From an uncultured Pelagibacteraceae bacterium (GTDB lineage: Bacteria > Pseudomonadota > Alphaproteobacteria > Pelagibacterales > Pelagibacteraceae): a stretch of 64,000 nt of DNA. Both the position numbers and the translations under genes were made by a program. Under the pieces are notes generated by a model that did no database searches, was not told where the DNA came from, and saw nothing but the letters and a program-made list of their open reading frames with translations. Each line of letters starts with the position of its first letter. The first letter of the stretch is position 1. This document shows positions 9,910-18,732 of the stretch, piece by piece. Where the stretch lies: assembly GCA_902547535.1 (NCBI GenBank), contig CACCOB010000002.1, positions 186,001 to 250,000 on the forward strand, read 5' to 3'.

Positions 9910-11976
9910 TTATACAAAAAAGACGTAAAAAATTATTGTTAATATAGCTATACCAATTAATATTAAAATCCACCCGTATCCTGTACCTAATTTATCTATG
10001 TAGTTTAGTTCTCCTGAAACTTCATCTGGTTGTTTATGCAGGTCATTTGTTTGAATAGGTCGATTAGGCAAAGTTGATAAGTCCATTTTACTTGCCAGAA
10101 ACCAAATAAGCCCTATTCCAAAGAACCACCAAATTAATTGATATCCCCAAATAGAGGGTATTTTTAATATCCATGCTTCGTAACCGCCCCCTGGATCTCC
10201 AAAAAAATTATTACCAAGAACTTGACCAGGGCCTGCTCCAAAAAATAACCATATAAGTGCTATAACATATGCAAACGATCTCAATTTTGTTCTACTTGGA
10301 TGAAGTCCCATGTGATCATTTAAAAAATCATGAAATTTTTGCCGATGCTCTCTATCCATGTCAATTTTTGTTAATGCTGAAAATGCAGAGACTGAAAAAC
10401 AAATAAAAACATTAAATATTAATCCCCACACACCTGAGTGTATAGTTAATGGCCATCTTCCCCAAGGTAGTCTATTGCCTGAAATTTGTTGACCAATAGT
10501 TTCTGTCAAAATTACAATTATTATTCCAATTATTAATCCAGAAATTGCTGCTCCTCTTGTTATCCAAGGAAACCAAACTAACCCTAATAAAACTATTAAA
10601 AATTGAAATGCTATTGAAATTGATATTCCACTAAAAATTACCATCGCTGGTTTTGCAAATGTTGCTAAATAAAGTGAAGCTAAAAAAATTAACATTGTTA
10701 TTAAACGAACTGCCACAAGTTCATTTTTCCAAGTTATATTTTTATTTACATAAGTTTTGTAAAGATCTCTGGTAATTATACTTCCTGAGGTCATTAAAAA
10801 AGCTGCTGATGTTGATTGTATAGCAGCAATAACACCTACAGCTAGTAATCCAGTTAACCATAATGCGCTGTTATCCATCAAATTAATTATATTATAAATT
10901 AATAAAGTATGATCTTTTTGTGACAACTCTGGGAGCACTGTATTTATTGATAAACCACTATTATTAATTTCAGAATTAGCTCCTAATAAACTTGCTCCTA
11001 TTCCTTGGTAAGTTGAAAAAATAAATAATATAAACCCTATTGCTACAGCAGAACCCCAAACTTGATAATATGAAAAAACTTTTGGATGTTTTGCTGAATA
11101 ACTCCACATAGAAAAAGATGGAGATAAAACAACTCCCATAAAAGATAGTGTAAAAGTAAAAATCATCATAGCTGTCCATGGTCCACCAACTGCAGAGTTT
11201 TTTCCTAAACCGCCAACCCATTGTATTACTCCTGGTAAAGCAAAATATCCATTATAGTCTCCTCCTCCGTATCCGTTTGTATTTCCCCAATTACTTATTG
11301 ATGAACTAGCCAATTTAGAAAGCGCTTCTCCAAAAATTTCGAAGTTTCCAACAAAATAATATATTATTAAACCAAGAATTATTACGGTAATAAAGTAAAG
11401 CCAAGATTGAACAACTCCAACACTTACAACTGATTTAAATCCACCTCTGGTAACATAAAATAGAACTATTGTAGAGATTACCCACATACCTAAATCTCTA
11501 GAAATATATCCATCTGATAATACATTTACTAAAAATCCTGTAGCACCAAAAAAAACTGCTAGTAAAGGAATAGCTACAAAAAAAGTGACCAAGACGGTTA
11601 TTATTCTTAAAGTATCACTTTTATAATAATCAAAATACATTTCTCCAGGGGTTATGTATCCAAACTTTCTACTTAACATCCATTGTCTTTTAAAAAAAAA
11701 CAAACTTCCTAAAGGAACTGTTATTGCAATAAACGCAGTACCAACATACTGGAATCCATCATTAAAAATTAAGCTTGATTGAGAAATAATTGTAAGTCCA
11801 GCAAAAGTGGCTGCTGTTGCAGCAAAGAAAAAAACCCAAGAAGAAACTTTTTTATCAGCTAAATAATATTTATCTGGACTTTCAGAATTAAATTTAGATC
11901 CCCTTACACCCCAAAAAAAACAAAAGGCTGCATATAATAAAATGAATAAGAATAACCAAACTGATTTTTCCGACAT
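9910..11976 (-). CDS. Sodium:solute symporter family protein
   Basis: 688 aa, many TM helices; DKYYLADKKVSSWVFFFAATAATFAGLTIISQSSLIF and ASTSAAFLMTSG-type SSS features. Confidence 0.85.
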   Translation of the reverse strand: MSEKSVWLFLFILLYAAFCFFWGVRGSKFNSESPDKYYLADKKVSSWVFFFAATAATFAGLTIISQSSLIFNDGFQYVGTAFIAITVPLGSLFFFKRQWMLSRKFGYITPGEMYFDYYKSDTLRIITVLVTFFVAIPLLAVFFGATGFLVNVLSDGYISRDLGMWVISTIVLFYVTRGGFKSVVSVGVVQSWLYFITVIILGLIIYYFVGNFEIFGEALSKLASSSISNWGNTNGYGGGDYNGYFALPGVIQWVGGLGKNSAVGGPWTAMMIFTFTLSFMGVVLSPSFSMWSYSAKHPKVFSYYQVWGSAVAIGFILFIFSTYQGIGASLLGANSEINNSGLSINTVLPELSQKDHTLLIYNIINLMDNSALWLTGLLAVGVIAAIQSTSAAFLMTSGSIITRDLYKTYVNKNITWKNELVAVRLITMLIFLASLYLATFAKPAMVIFSGISISIAFQFLIVLLGLVWFPWITRGAAISGLIIGIIIVILTETIGQQISGNRLPWGRWPLTIHSGVWGLIFNVFICFSVSAFSALTKIDMDREHRQKFHDFLNDHMGLHPSRTKLRSFAYVIALIWLFFGAGPGQVLGNNFFGDPGGGYEAWILKIPSIWGYQLIWWFFGIGLIWFLASKMDLSTLPNRPIQTNDLHKQPDEVSGELNYIDKLGTGYGWILILIGIAILTIIFYVFFV

Positions 11977-11980
11977 AACA

Positions 11981-12259
11981 TTAATCTAACATTTCAACTT
12001 CGATAAAGGAGTAAGGAAAATTGTTGTTATTAAAAACATTATGCTCAACTCCTTTATCTCTATAGTAGGCCACACCCTTAGAAAGTTTAGATATTGTTTC
12101 TTTATTTTCCTTATCTATAATTTTCAGTTCACCATCTAGCATTGGAACTACTACATAATTATACTGATGTATGTGCTGACCGGTACTATCTCCTACTTCA
12201 AATGACCATTCAGTTACAATCACCTTATCATTTTTTACTAGAACTTTTGAGTTAGCCAT
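11981..12259 (-). CDS. Small cupin-domain protein
   Basis: 92 aa; EVGDSTGQHIHQYNYVVVPMLDGEL...KGVEHNVFNNN cupin pattern. Confidence 0.75.
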   Translation of the reverse strand: MANSKVLVKNDKVIVTEWSFEVGDSTGQHIHQYNYVVVPMLDGELKIIDKENKETISKLSKGVAYYRDKGVEHNVFNNNNFPYSFIEVEMLD

Positions 12260-12280
12260 ATCTTAATTCCTTTTTAATAA

Positions 12281-12649
12281 TTAAGTACATCTTCTTGGTG
12301 CTGACTCTCCTTTTTCTTTTTTTATTCTTTCAGCTTCGTTTTGAGCTTCTTCAATTGATGAAAAAGCTTTATCCTCAAATATTATAAATGGTTTTGCTCT
12401 ATCAGCGTTTAATTGAGCTACACACCATTCCTTTCCTGGTTTAGTACACATCACCATATAAGCTCCAGGAATAGGACCATATCGTCTATTATTTAGTGTA
12501 AACAAACATTTGGCTAGTTCGTTTAGTTTATCTTGATCTAAACTTCCTAAAGCATTTTTTTCTAGCTGATTTAATGGAGTTTTATCATCTGAACCTAAAA
12601 TACTTTTTCCTCCTGTGCCTTCAGGTCTTGTAAATTGATGACCACTCAT
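12281..12649 (-). CDS. 122-aa protein resembling the DMFase small subunit (second copy)
   Basis: YMVMCTKPGKEWCVAQLNADRAKPFIIFEDKAFSSIEEAQNEAERIKK aligns with YVTICKKDFEDYRIGIVTGVRGQPVEILDESFSSEEACEHAIFLKR of 15011-15430 with one indel. Confidence 0.55.
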   Translation of the reverse strand: MSGHQFTRPEGTGGKSILGSDDKTPLNQLEKNALGSLDQDKLNELAKCLFTLNNRRYGPIPGAYMVMCTKPGKEWCVAQLNADRAKPFIIFEDKAFSSIEEAQNEAERIKKEKGESAPRRCT

Positions 12650-15006
12650 TAAGGCAAAGGTCCTTCTTTTAAAAATCCTCTAATTGCATTTTCAAGAATT
12701 TTTGAAACATTATTATTATAATTATTGTAAGATAAACTTCCGCACCAAGAAAGAGAACCAGGAGCAAACAATGCTCCATCATTTGGAGTTTTATAATAAA
12801 TCATATCAGCTCTTACCATTGGGTTTTCAGTACCGCCTCCATAATAACCTCTCACTGTAAAATGAATTTCTTCGTTTACTTGCATCATAAGATTTGTGTG
12901 GTTTTCTGATCTTGCTAATAAATATGCATTATGTGGAGTTCCAAATTCTAAATCATATCTATCAAGCTCAAGTCCTGCTGCTCCACCACCTACTAGACCA
13001 AAATCTCCAATAACCTCATCTTCTCCTACACCATCAAATATCCATGAACATTCTGGTCTTTTACTATCAGGTGTTCTTTTATAATACGAACTAACATCAA
13101 ATCCATAAGCTGTAAAAGTTAGTCCACAAACTTTTGAAGGTATTCTTCCTCTTGCTCTCCACATACCGCCATACTTACCGTCAAATGCATTGTTGTACTC
13201 TCCAGGATTTGCAGTCCAAGCTCTTGTTCCTGCCTCTCCTTTTCTAACCTCAATAATATTTGGATTATCTGGATGATATTCACTTATCCAATAAAAACCA
13301 TCTGATCCTAAATAAATCCATCTTCCACCATTTAATTGATACTGTTCATAAGCTGCTAACATTTTTTCAGAGCTATATTCAGGGTGTGATCCAGTAAGAA
13401 CACATCTATATCGATTTAATAATTCTACTCCTTCTAAATGTAAATCTTCATCTGTAACAACATCAAAATCAAAATTTTTTTCTTCTAACCAATCTGTTAA
13501 ATGTAAATCAGCATTCAATTGCCAAAGGGAAGGTGATAACCAATGTCTATACTTTGGTCTCATGTTTAGTATTGGTCTTAACCTTGATGAAATAGCAACA
13601 CCACTTCCATCAGAATGTAATGAATAAGTTGATAAACCATATTCTCTATGCTCATTAAGATATAAATCTGAAGCAGCTAAGACTGGAACTTTTCCAGCTA
13701 ATAACTGCGCAACAACTGAGTTTGTTCCTAAATTATCATTTGAATAAGCTATATAACTATTTGTTGGTAACACAAATAATAGATTCGAAGTGGCTTTTCC
13801 TTTTGGTGGTTTAATTACAAAAGGTATGAAATCTTCAGTCTCAGCTGTCTCTTCTCCATTGATTCTCAATCTAGCTGCATACACTCCACTTCTAATTAAA
13901 TCTGGAACTTTATATGTAAAATCTACATCCCATCTAGCATCATCGATGTCATCATCATGAAAATGTATAGCTCCATATTCTTCTGGTTTGTGATGAAATA
14001 CCATCTCATCAGCAGTCCAATTGTAACCAGTCATGCCACGACAAGGTAAATTAATTATAAATCCATTTAAATGATTGGATGTTTTGTCAATTATATGTGT
14101 AGATGCTATGTTTTTTGTAATATTGGCATGAAAATCCCAAGCACCAATTACTTCTGATCTCAATTCAGATGTACAATCTGTAAAACCTCTAGCTAACGAT
14201 TCAATATCTGATTTTGATAAAGCTTTTTTACTCAATCTAGGTCTATCGATTTTTCCATTATATGTCATAGTTTGTTCTGGTAGTTCTATAGGTGTCAATG
14301 CTTCTTTATAATGACCACCGTGTATATGTCTTCCTGATCTGTCATTTAATGTACACGCTGCCATCAAGAAAGGAGCATCGTTTGCTCTTGGTTTTAAATT
14401 GCTTATAGTTTCTACGTGTGATGTAGTCTCATCCGCAGGATGAAGTAATGACATTCCTAACCCACCATTTGTTGGAGTAACACAAGGTTCTTGATAAAGT
14501 TTTAACTTTCCCGTCTCAGCATCGTAAGTGGCTGCAACTAAATACCAAACTTTTCTCAATAATTTTTTTTCACTTGAGAGAGCTGAAATTTGTCCACCAC
14601 CATCTCCTATGGAAACAGAAAGACATCCATTCTCATCAATAAAAAGACCATACCCACTTTTTGTTTTTTGATTCCATTTTGTTAAAATTCCTTGTCTTCC
14701 TTTATCAGGTGTTGTCGGAAAAATATAAGCTTGAAGAGTAAAACTAGAAGTATTTAATCTATCGTCCTGAGGTACAATTAAATATGAGCCACCATGTATC
14801 CTCTGATTTCTTCCTTGATAAGTCTTGTTACATTCTGCTCCAATTTCTTCATCTTTATAACCTGGTCCTTCAGGATTAGTATCTCCATGAATTAGTCGAA
14901 CAATTTGAACTTCATAATTTTCATTTTTCTCTGCATTTACATAAAACTTTATTTCCTCACCAGGAAATGCAGTATATTTATCGCTATAGCCGGTAATTCT
15001 TAACAT
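12649..15006 (-). CDS. N,N-dimethylformamidase-like large subunit
   Basis: 785 aa; MLRITGYSDKYTAFPGEEIKFYVN, LamG-like region (LNTSSFTLQAYIFPTTP), LFVLPTNSYIAYSNDN, LHSDGSGVAISSRLRP, VLTGSHPEYSSEKM match the DMFase large-subunit layout. Confidence 0.85.
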   Translation of the reverse strand: MLRITGYSDKYTAFPGEEIKFYVNAEKNENYEVQIVRLIHGDTNPEGPGYKDEEIGAECNKTYQGRNQRIHGGSYLIVPQDDRLNTSSFTLQAYIFPTTPDKGRQGILTKWNQKTKSGYGLFIDENGCLSVSIGDGGGQISALSSEKKLLRKVWYLVAATYDAETGKLKLYQEPCVTPTNGGLGMSLLHPADETTSHVETISNLKPRANDAPFLMAACTLNDRSGRHIHGGHYKEALTPIELPEQTMTYNGKIDRPRLSKKALSKSDIESLARGFTDCTSELRSEVIGAWDFHANITKNIASTHIIDKTSNHLNGFIINLPCRGMTGYNWTADEMVFHHKPEEYGAIHFHDDDIDDARWDVDFTYKVPDLIRSGVYAARLRINGEETAETEDFIPFVIKPPKGKATSNLLFVLPTNSYIAYSNDNLGTNSVVAQLLAGKVPVLAASDLYLNEHREYGLSTYSLHSDGSGVAISSRLRPILNMRPKYRHWLSPSLWQLNADLHLTDWLEEKNFDFDVVTDEDLHLEGVELLNRYRCVLTGSHPEYSSEKMLAAYEQYQLNGGRWIYLGSDGFYWISEYHPDNPNIIEVRKGEAGTRAWTANPGEYNNAFDGKYGGMWRARGRIPSKVCGLTFTAYGFDVSSYYKRTPDSKRPECSWIFDGVGEDEVIGDFGLVGGGAAGLELDRYDLEFGTPHNAYLLARSENHTNLMMQVNEEIHFTVRGYYGGGTENPMVRADMIYYKTPNDGALFAPGSLSWCGSLSYNNYNNNVSKILENAIRGFLKEGPLP

Positions 15007-15010
15007 TTAA

Positions 15011-15430
15011 TTATCCACCATGTCTTTCTAATAAATCTAAAATTCTTTTTAAAAATATTGCGTGCTCGCATGCCTCTTCTGAAGAAAATGACTCGTCTAA
15101 AATTTCTACTGGTTGACCTCTTACTCCTGTTACAATGCCAATTCTATAATCTTCAAAATCTTTTTTACATATAGTTACATATTTTTTTACTGCCATTGGC
15201 TGTCTTCTTAATTTATCTACAACTATTTGAAGTTCTTTGCTGTGTTCAACCATTGGCTGACCTTTATGTGGTTGAGGTGCTTTACCAACAGGACAGGCTC
15301 TATGTTCTTCTATTAATTTATTTCTCATTTTCTCGTCTCTCAATAAAGGTAAAACATATTTTTCAGTTATAAAATCATCAGTACTTGTATGTCCTAGATT
15401 AAGCTGTACACCTGTTTTATCTTTTTCCAT
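15011..15430 (-). CDS. N,N-dimethylformamidase-like small subunit
   Basis: 139 aa directly upstream of the large subunit; KKYVTICKKDFEDYRIGIVTG...FSSEEACEHAIFLKRILDLLE resembles the remembered C-terminal half of DMFase small subunits. Confidence 0.7.
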   Translation of the reverse strand: MEKDKTGVQLNLGHTSTDDFITEKYVLPLLRDEKMRNKLIEEHRACPVGKAPQPHKGQPMVEHSKELQIVVDKLRRQPMAVKKYVTICKKDFEDYRIGIVTGVRGQPVEILDESFSSEEACEHAIFLKRILDLLERHGG

Positions 15431-15450
15431 TAAATCTCCTTTGTAATAAA

Positions 15451-16320
15451 TTACTTATTAGTCCTTTCTTGAATTATTTTTAATGCTTCTATTAAATAAA
15501 CTCTAAACACTTCATGATTTTCACTCATCGGAAAATGTCCTATGTCTGGCATTTCTATATAAACACCTCCTTTAATCTGTCTTGCGGTATTTTCAGTTGC
15601 TTCGGGAGGAGTTAGATAGTCATAAGTTCCTGTTAACATAATCACGGGACATTTGTACCCATCAATATTTTGCAATTCGCTTCGTAAATCATGATCCACT
15701 GAGTAAAAATATAAGTCTCCTTTAAAGGCTTCTGAACCTTGGGTATAATAATGCCACGTTAGCCATCTATCCTTTTCAGGCGATTGAGGCGCCATAAGAT
15801 CCCAAGTTCCACTAGCACATACTTGTGCCGCATTTGCATGAGGATGTCTCCACCAATCTAAATAAAAACCTGGGGCATAATCTGCAGCTTCCACTGGTAT
15901 AACTGCTCTAAATTTATTTGGGTGCCTTAAAGCTAATTGTAAAGCAACATTTCCACCAAATGAGGAGCCCATAAATATAGGATTTTGTAAACCCAAAGCA
16001 TCACATAACTTAACAATAAAATTACAATAATGCTCGGCAGTTAATTTGTATTCTTCTTTCCACCACTCTTTATTATGTGGTGGATCTGATTTTCCATGAC
16101 GTGGTAAATCGTATGCGATTACATTATAATTTTTTGTTATTTCTGGATCTTCTAATAATCCTCTCCATTGATGATTGTGACAGCCAGCTGTATGTTGACA
16201 AATCAAAGGTATTCCTTTTCCATTTTGAAGATAAAAAACTTTATATTCGCATTCATCTACTTCGATTGTAACGTATCTACCAACTACATCGTGATGTTTA
16301 ACCATTAACAATTCCTCCAA
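15451..16320 (-). CDS. Alpha/beta hydrolase
   Basis: VIAYDLPRHGKSD, nucleophile elbow FMGSSFGGNVALQLALRHP, late His region IGHFPMSE. Confidence 0.88.
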   Translation of the reverse strand: MEELLMVKHHDVVGRYVTIEVDECEYKVFYLQNGKGIPLICQHTAGCHNHQWRGLLEDPEITKNYNVIAYDLPRHGKSDPPHNKEWWKEEYKLTAEHYCNFIVKLCDALGLQNPIFMGSSFGGNVALQLALRHPNKFRAVIPVEAADYAPGFYLDWWRHPHANAAQVCASGTWDLMAPQSPEKDRWLTWHYYTQGSEAFKGDLYFYSVDHDLRSELQNIDGYKCPVIMLTGTYDYLTPPEATENTARQIKGGVYIEMPDIGHFPMSENHEVFRVYLIEALKIIQERTNK

Positions 16321-16333
16321 ATAATTTTAAACA

Positions 16334-16723
16334 TTAGACTGGTACTCCAGTTTTTCTTAAGAGTTCAAATTGAACAGTAAAATTTCGTAAGTTTTTCATA
16401 AGAACTAAATGATTACCCTCTATCTTTAGATCTCTTAAAAAACTTGCTGACCATATACCGTGATACATAGGCTTAGGCATCGGTTGACCAAATTCCTTCC
16501 ACGTATTTGCTGAAGCTCTTAAAGCAAAGTCATAAGGGTCCAATGGAGAAGGATTTATATTTATATTTTTTACTTTACCATCGTGCATTTCGATAATTAT
16601 TTTTGCTTTTTCCATATCAAACATAAATGAACAAGTATAATACTTAGCCATTGCCCCAATAGTCTCGTCACTATTAGTTAACTCCTTGTATTTCTTTGCC
16701 CAATTTTCTAATTCTGCACTCAT
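16334..16723 (-). CDS. Small protein, possible SCP2-like fold
   Basis: 129 aa; MFDMEKAKIIIEMHDGKV...PYDFALRASANTWKEFG...DLKIEGNHLVLMKNLRN weakly resembles SCP2 proteins. Confidence 0.45.
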   Translation of the reverse strand: MSAELENWAKKYKELTNSDETIGAMAKYYTCSFMFDMEKAKIIIEMHDGKVKNININPSPLDPYDFALRASANTWKEFGQPMPKPMYHGIWSASFLRDLKIEGNHLVLMKNLRNFTVQFELLRKTGVPV

Positions 16724-16739
16724 ATTTTTTATTCTTTAT

Positions 16740-18719
16740 TTATTTTTTTGGAACTTTTTCTCCTTTAGAATCTGACACAACATTTTCTCCAAAGTTCATA
16801 TGATAATCTTTTTTGGGATTACCATAATCACCAAGTATGTTTCTTATGTTGCTTATTTCTCCAGGATGCATTCCAATTTCTTTTAGAAGGCTATCTAAAA
16901 ATGGTTGGTGCGCTCTATATCTTAATGCTGAACTAACAACATTGTCTGCTAAATTACCCGAGCTTTTGCCTGAACCATCTTTTCCACCTCCAGGTCCTCC
17001 GGTTCCACTTGTTCCACTAAAACCTGGTAAACCATTAACATCAACAATTTTGATATCACCAATATTTGCCATTGGTTTAACGCTTTCTCTAATTATAGAT
17101 TCTATTTTTTCAGCTAATTTGTTTCTCAATGCACTTCTTCTACTTGCATCGCTTCTAACATTTTCAGCCATATTTAATGCTTCTTTACCAGCTGCATCAA
17201 TTTCATATCTTAGTTTTGCTGCCATAGTTGCATACTTATCTTGCTCTGCTTTGGATGCCGCTGAAATAACATCAACTTGCTTCATACCTTCAGCTTTTTC
17301 GATATATCTCATTGAATTTGCTTTTTCTTCAGCTTCGACAGCTTTTGCTCTGGTATTTTGCTCTTCAGCTTTAGATTTTAAAACTTCTTTAGATTTCTCA
17401 ATAATTTCCAGCTCTTTTTGGTGTTCTTCTAGCTGAATTTTTTTTGCTTTTTCAATATCTAAAGTTCTAACTTCTTTTTCTGATTCTATTCGATGAGCAT
17501 CAATATTCTTTTGTTGCTCAATTTTCGCATTTTTAACTTGTTGTTCTGCAATAATTTGTGCTTCTTCTGACTCTCTTTGTTTATCTGATTGCTCTTTAAC
17601 AATTTCTGCTTTTTCTTGAGCTCTTTTTGTATCAACTAATCTTTGCTTCTCTAGTCTTGCATACTCACTTTCTTTATCTAAATTTAGAATTTTTATTTCC
17701 GTATCTAAATTTTTCTGTCTAATATCCAGTGCTGCATCTTGTTCAAGTGCATTTTGCTCTTTTCGTCTTTTTTCTATTTCTTCTATTAATCTTGTTTCTG
17801 TCAGTTTTCTTTCAACTTCAATAACTTGATTTTGCGAGATTTTTGCGACTTCAATGGCTTCTTGACTTTGAATTTCAGCCTCTTCTGCTTCTCTTTCTTT
17901 CTCAGCTTTTTGTCTTATAGTTTCTGTTCTTTCATTTGCTTTTTGTATAGCAATTTCTCTTTCCTGTTGGTACCTAGAGAATTCCTCATTTTTTTTAATT
18001 TCTAATTCTTTTTGAACAGTTTCTAGATTTTTATTTTCAATAGAAATTTTAGTATCTTGAGTGATATCATTTCTCTTTTTCTTTCTATTTTCGATTTGTT
18101 CAGTTAATTGAGTTAAACCTTGCGAATCGAATGTGTTAGCAGGGTTAAATTGTTCTATTGGTGTTTGATCTAAAGAAATTATCGATACTGTTTCTAATGC
18201 TAATCCAGTATGCCCGATAGACTCATCTGCTATTTTTCTTACCTCTTTTACAAAAGATCCTCGATTTTCTTGTATTTCGTCCAAAGTCATTTTTGCTGCA
18301 ACTTCTCCTAAGGCATCTGCAAATCTTCCTTGCACTACCTCTCTAAGGTGCTCGGGATCTAAAGTTCTATTACCTAGAGTTTGTGCAGCTGTTGAGACAG
18401 CTTTTGGGTCTGGCGGAACTTTAGTAAAAAATTCAGTTACAAGCTCAGCTCTCATTCTATCTTTCGTTATTAAAGATTTTTCTCCACCTCTTTTTATCGT
18501 AATACTCAATGTACGCATTCCAACTTGGGTAATATTATGAATAATAGGCAAGACAAAAGCTCCTCCAGATATTACAACTTTTTCACCAAGCATTCCTGTT
18601 CTTACAAACGAAACTTCTTTTGACGATCTTCTATATAGCCAGTGCAATAAATATACAATTATTGCTATTGCTAAGGCCAATAAAATTATTGCTGCTATTA
18701 TATCTGCTCCTTTTGCCAT
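16740..18719 (-). CDS. Flotillin-like SPFH/band-7 protein
   Basis: N-terminal TM; FVRTGMLGEKVVISGGAFVLPIIHNITQVGMRTLSI; AAQTLGNRTLDPEHLREVVQGRFADALGEVAAKMTLDEIQENRGSF; long E/K/Q coiled coil. Confidence 0.93.
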   Translation of the reverse strand: MAKGADIIAAIILLALAIAIIVYLLHWLYRRSSKEVSFVRTGMLGEKVVISGGAFVLPIIHNITQVGMRTLSITIKRGGEKSLITKDRMRAELVTEFFTKVPPDPKAVSTAAQTLGNRTLDPEHLREVVQGRFADALGEVAAKMTLDEIQENRGSFVKEVRKIADESIGHTGLALETVSIISLDQTPIEQFNPANTFDSQGLTQLTEQIENRKKKRNDITQDTKISIENKNLETVQKELEIKKNEEFSRYQQEREIAIQKANERTETIRQKAEKEREAEEAEIQSQEAIEVAKISQNQVIEVERKLTETRLIEEIEKRRKEQNALEQDAALDIRQKNLDTEIKILNLDKESEYARLEKQRLVDTKRAQEKAEIVKEQSDKQRESEEAQIIAEQQVKNAKIEQQKNIDAHRIESEKEVRTLDIEKAKKIQLEEHQKELEIIEKSKEVLKSKAEEQNTRAKAVEAEEKANSMRYIEKAEGMKQVDVISAASKAEQDKYATMAAKLRYEIDAAGKEALNMAENVRSDASRRSALRNKLAEKIESIIRESVKPMANIGDIKIVDVNGLPGFSGTSGTGGPGGGKDGSGKSSGNLADNVVSSALRYRAHQPFLDSLLKEIGMHPGEISNIRNILGDYGNPKKDYHMNFGENVVSDSKGEKVPKK

Positions 18720-18732
18720 AAGTTAAACCTCC

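Noticed and set aside
9314-9928. 204-aa plus-strand ORF opposite the Fe-ADH gene
   Set aside because: Antisense to a clearly conserved enzyme; Ser/Pro-rich composition typical of a mirror-frame ORF and no recognisable motif.
16837-17436. 199-aa plus-strand ORF opposite flotillin
   Set aside because: Lies antisense to the biased coiled-coil region; composition reflects the opposite strand's codons.
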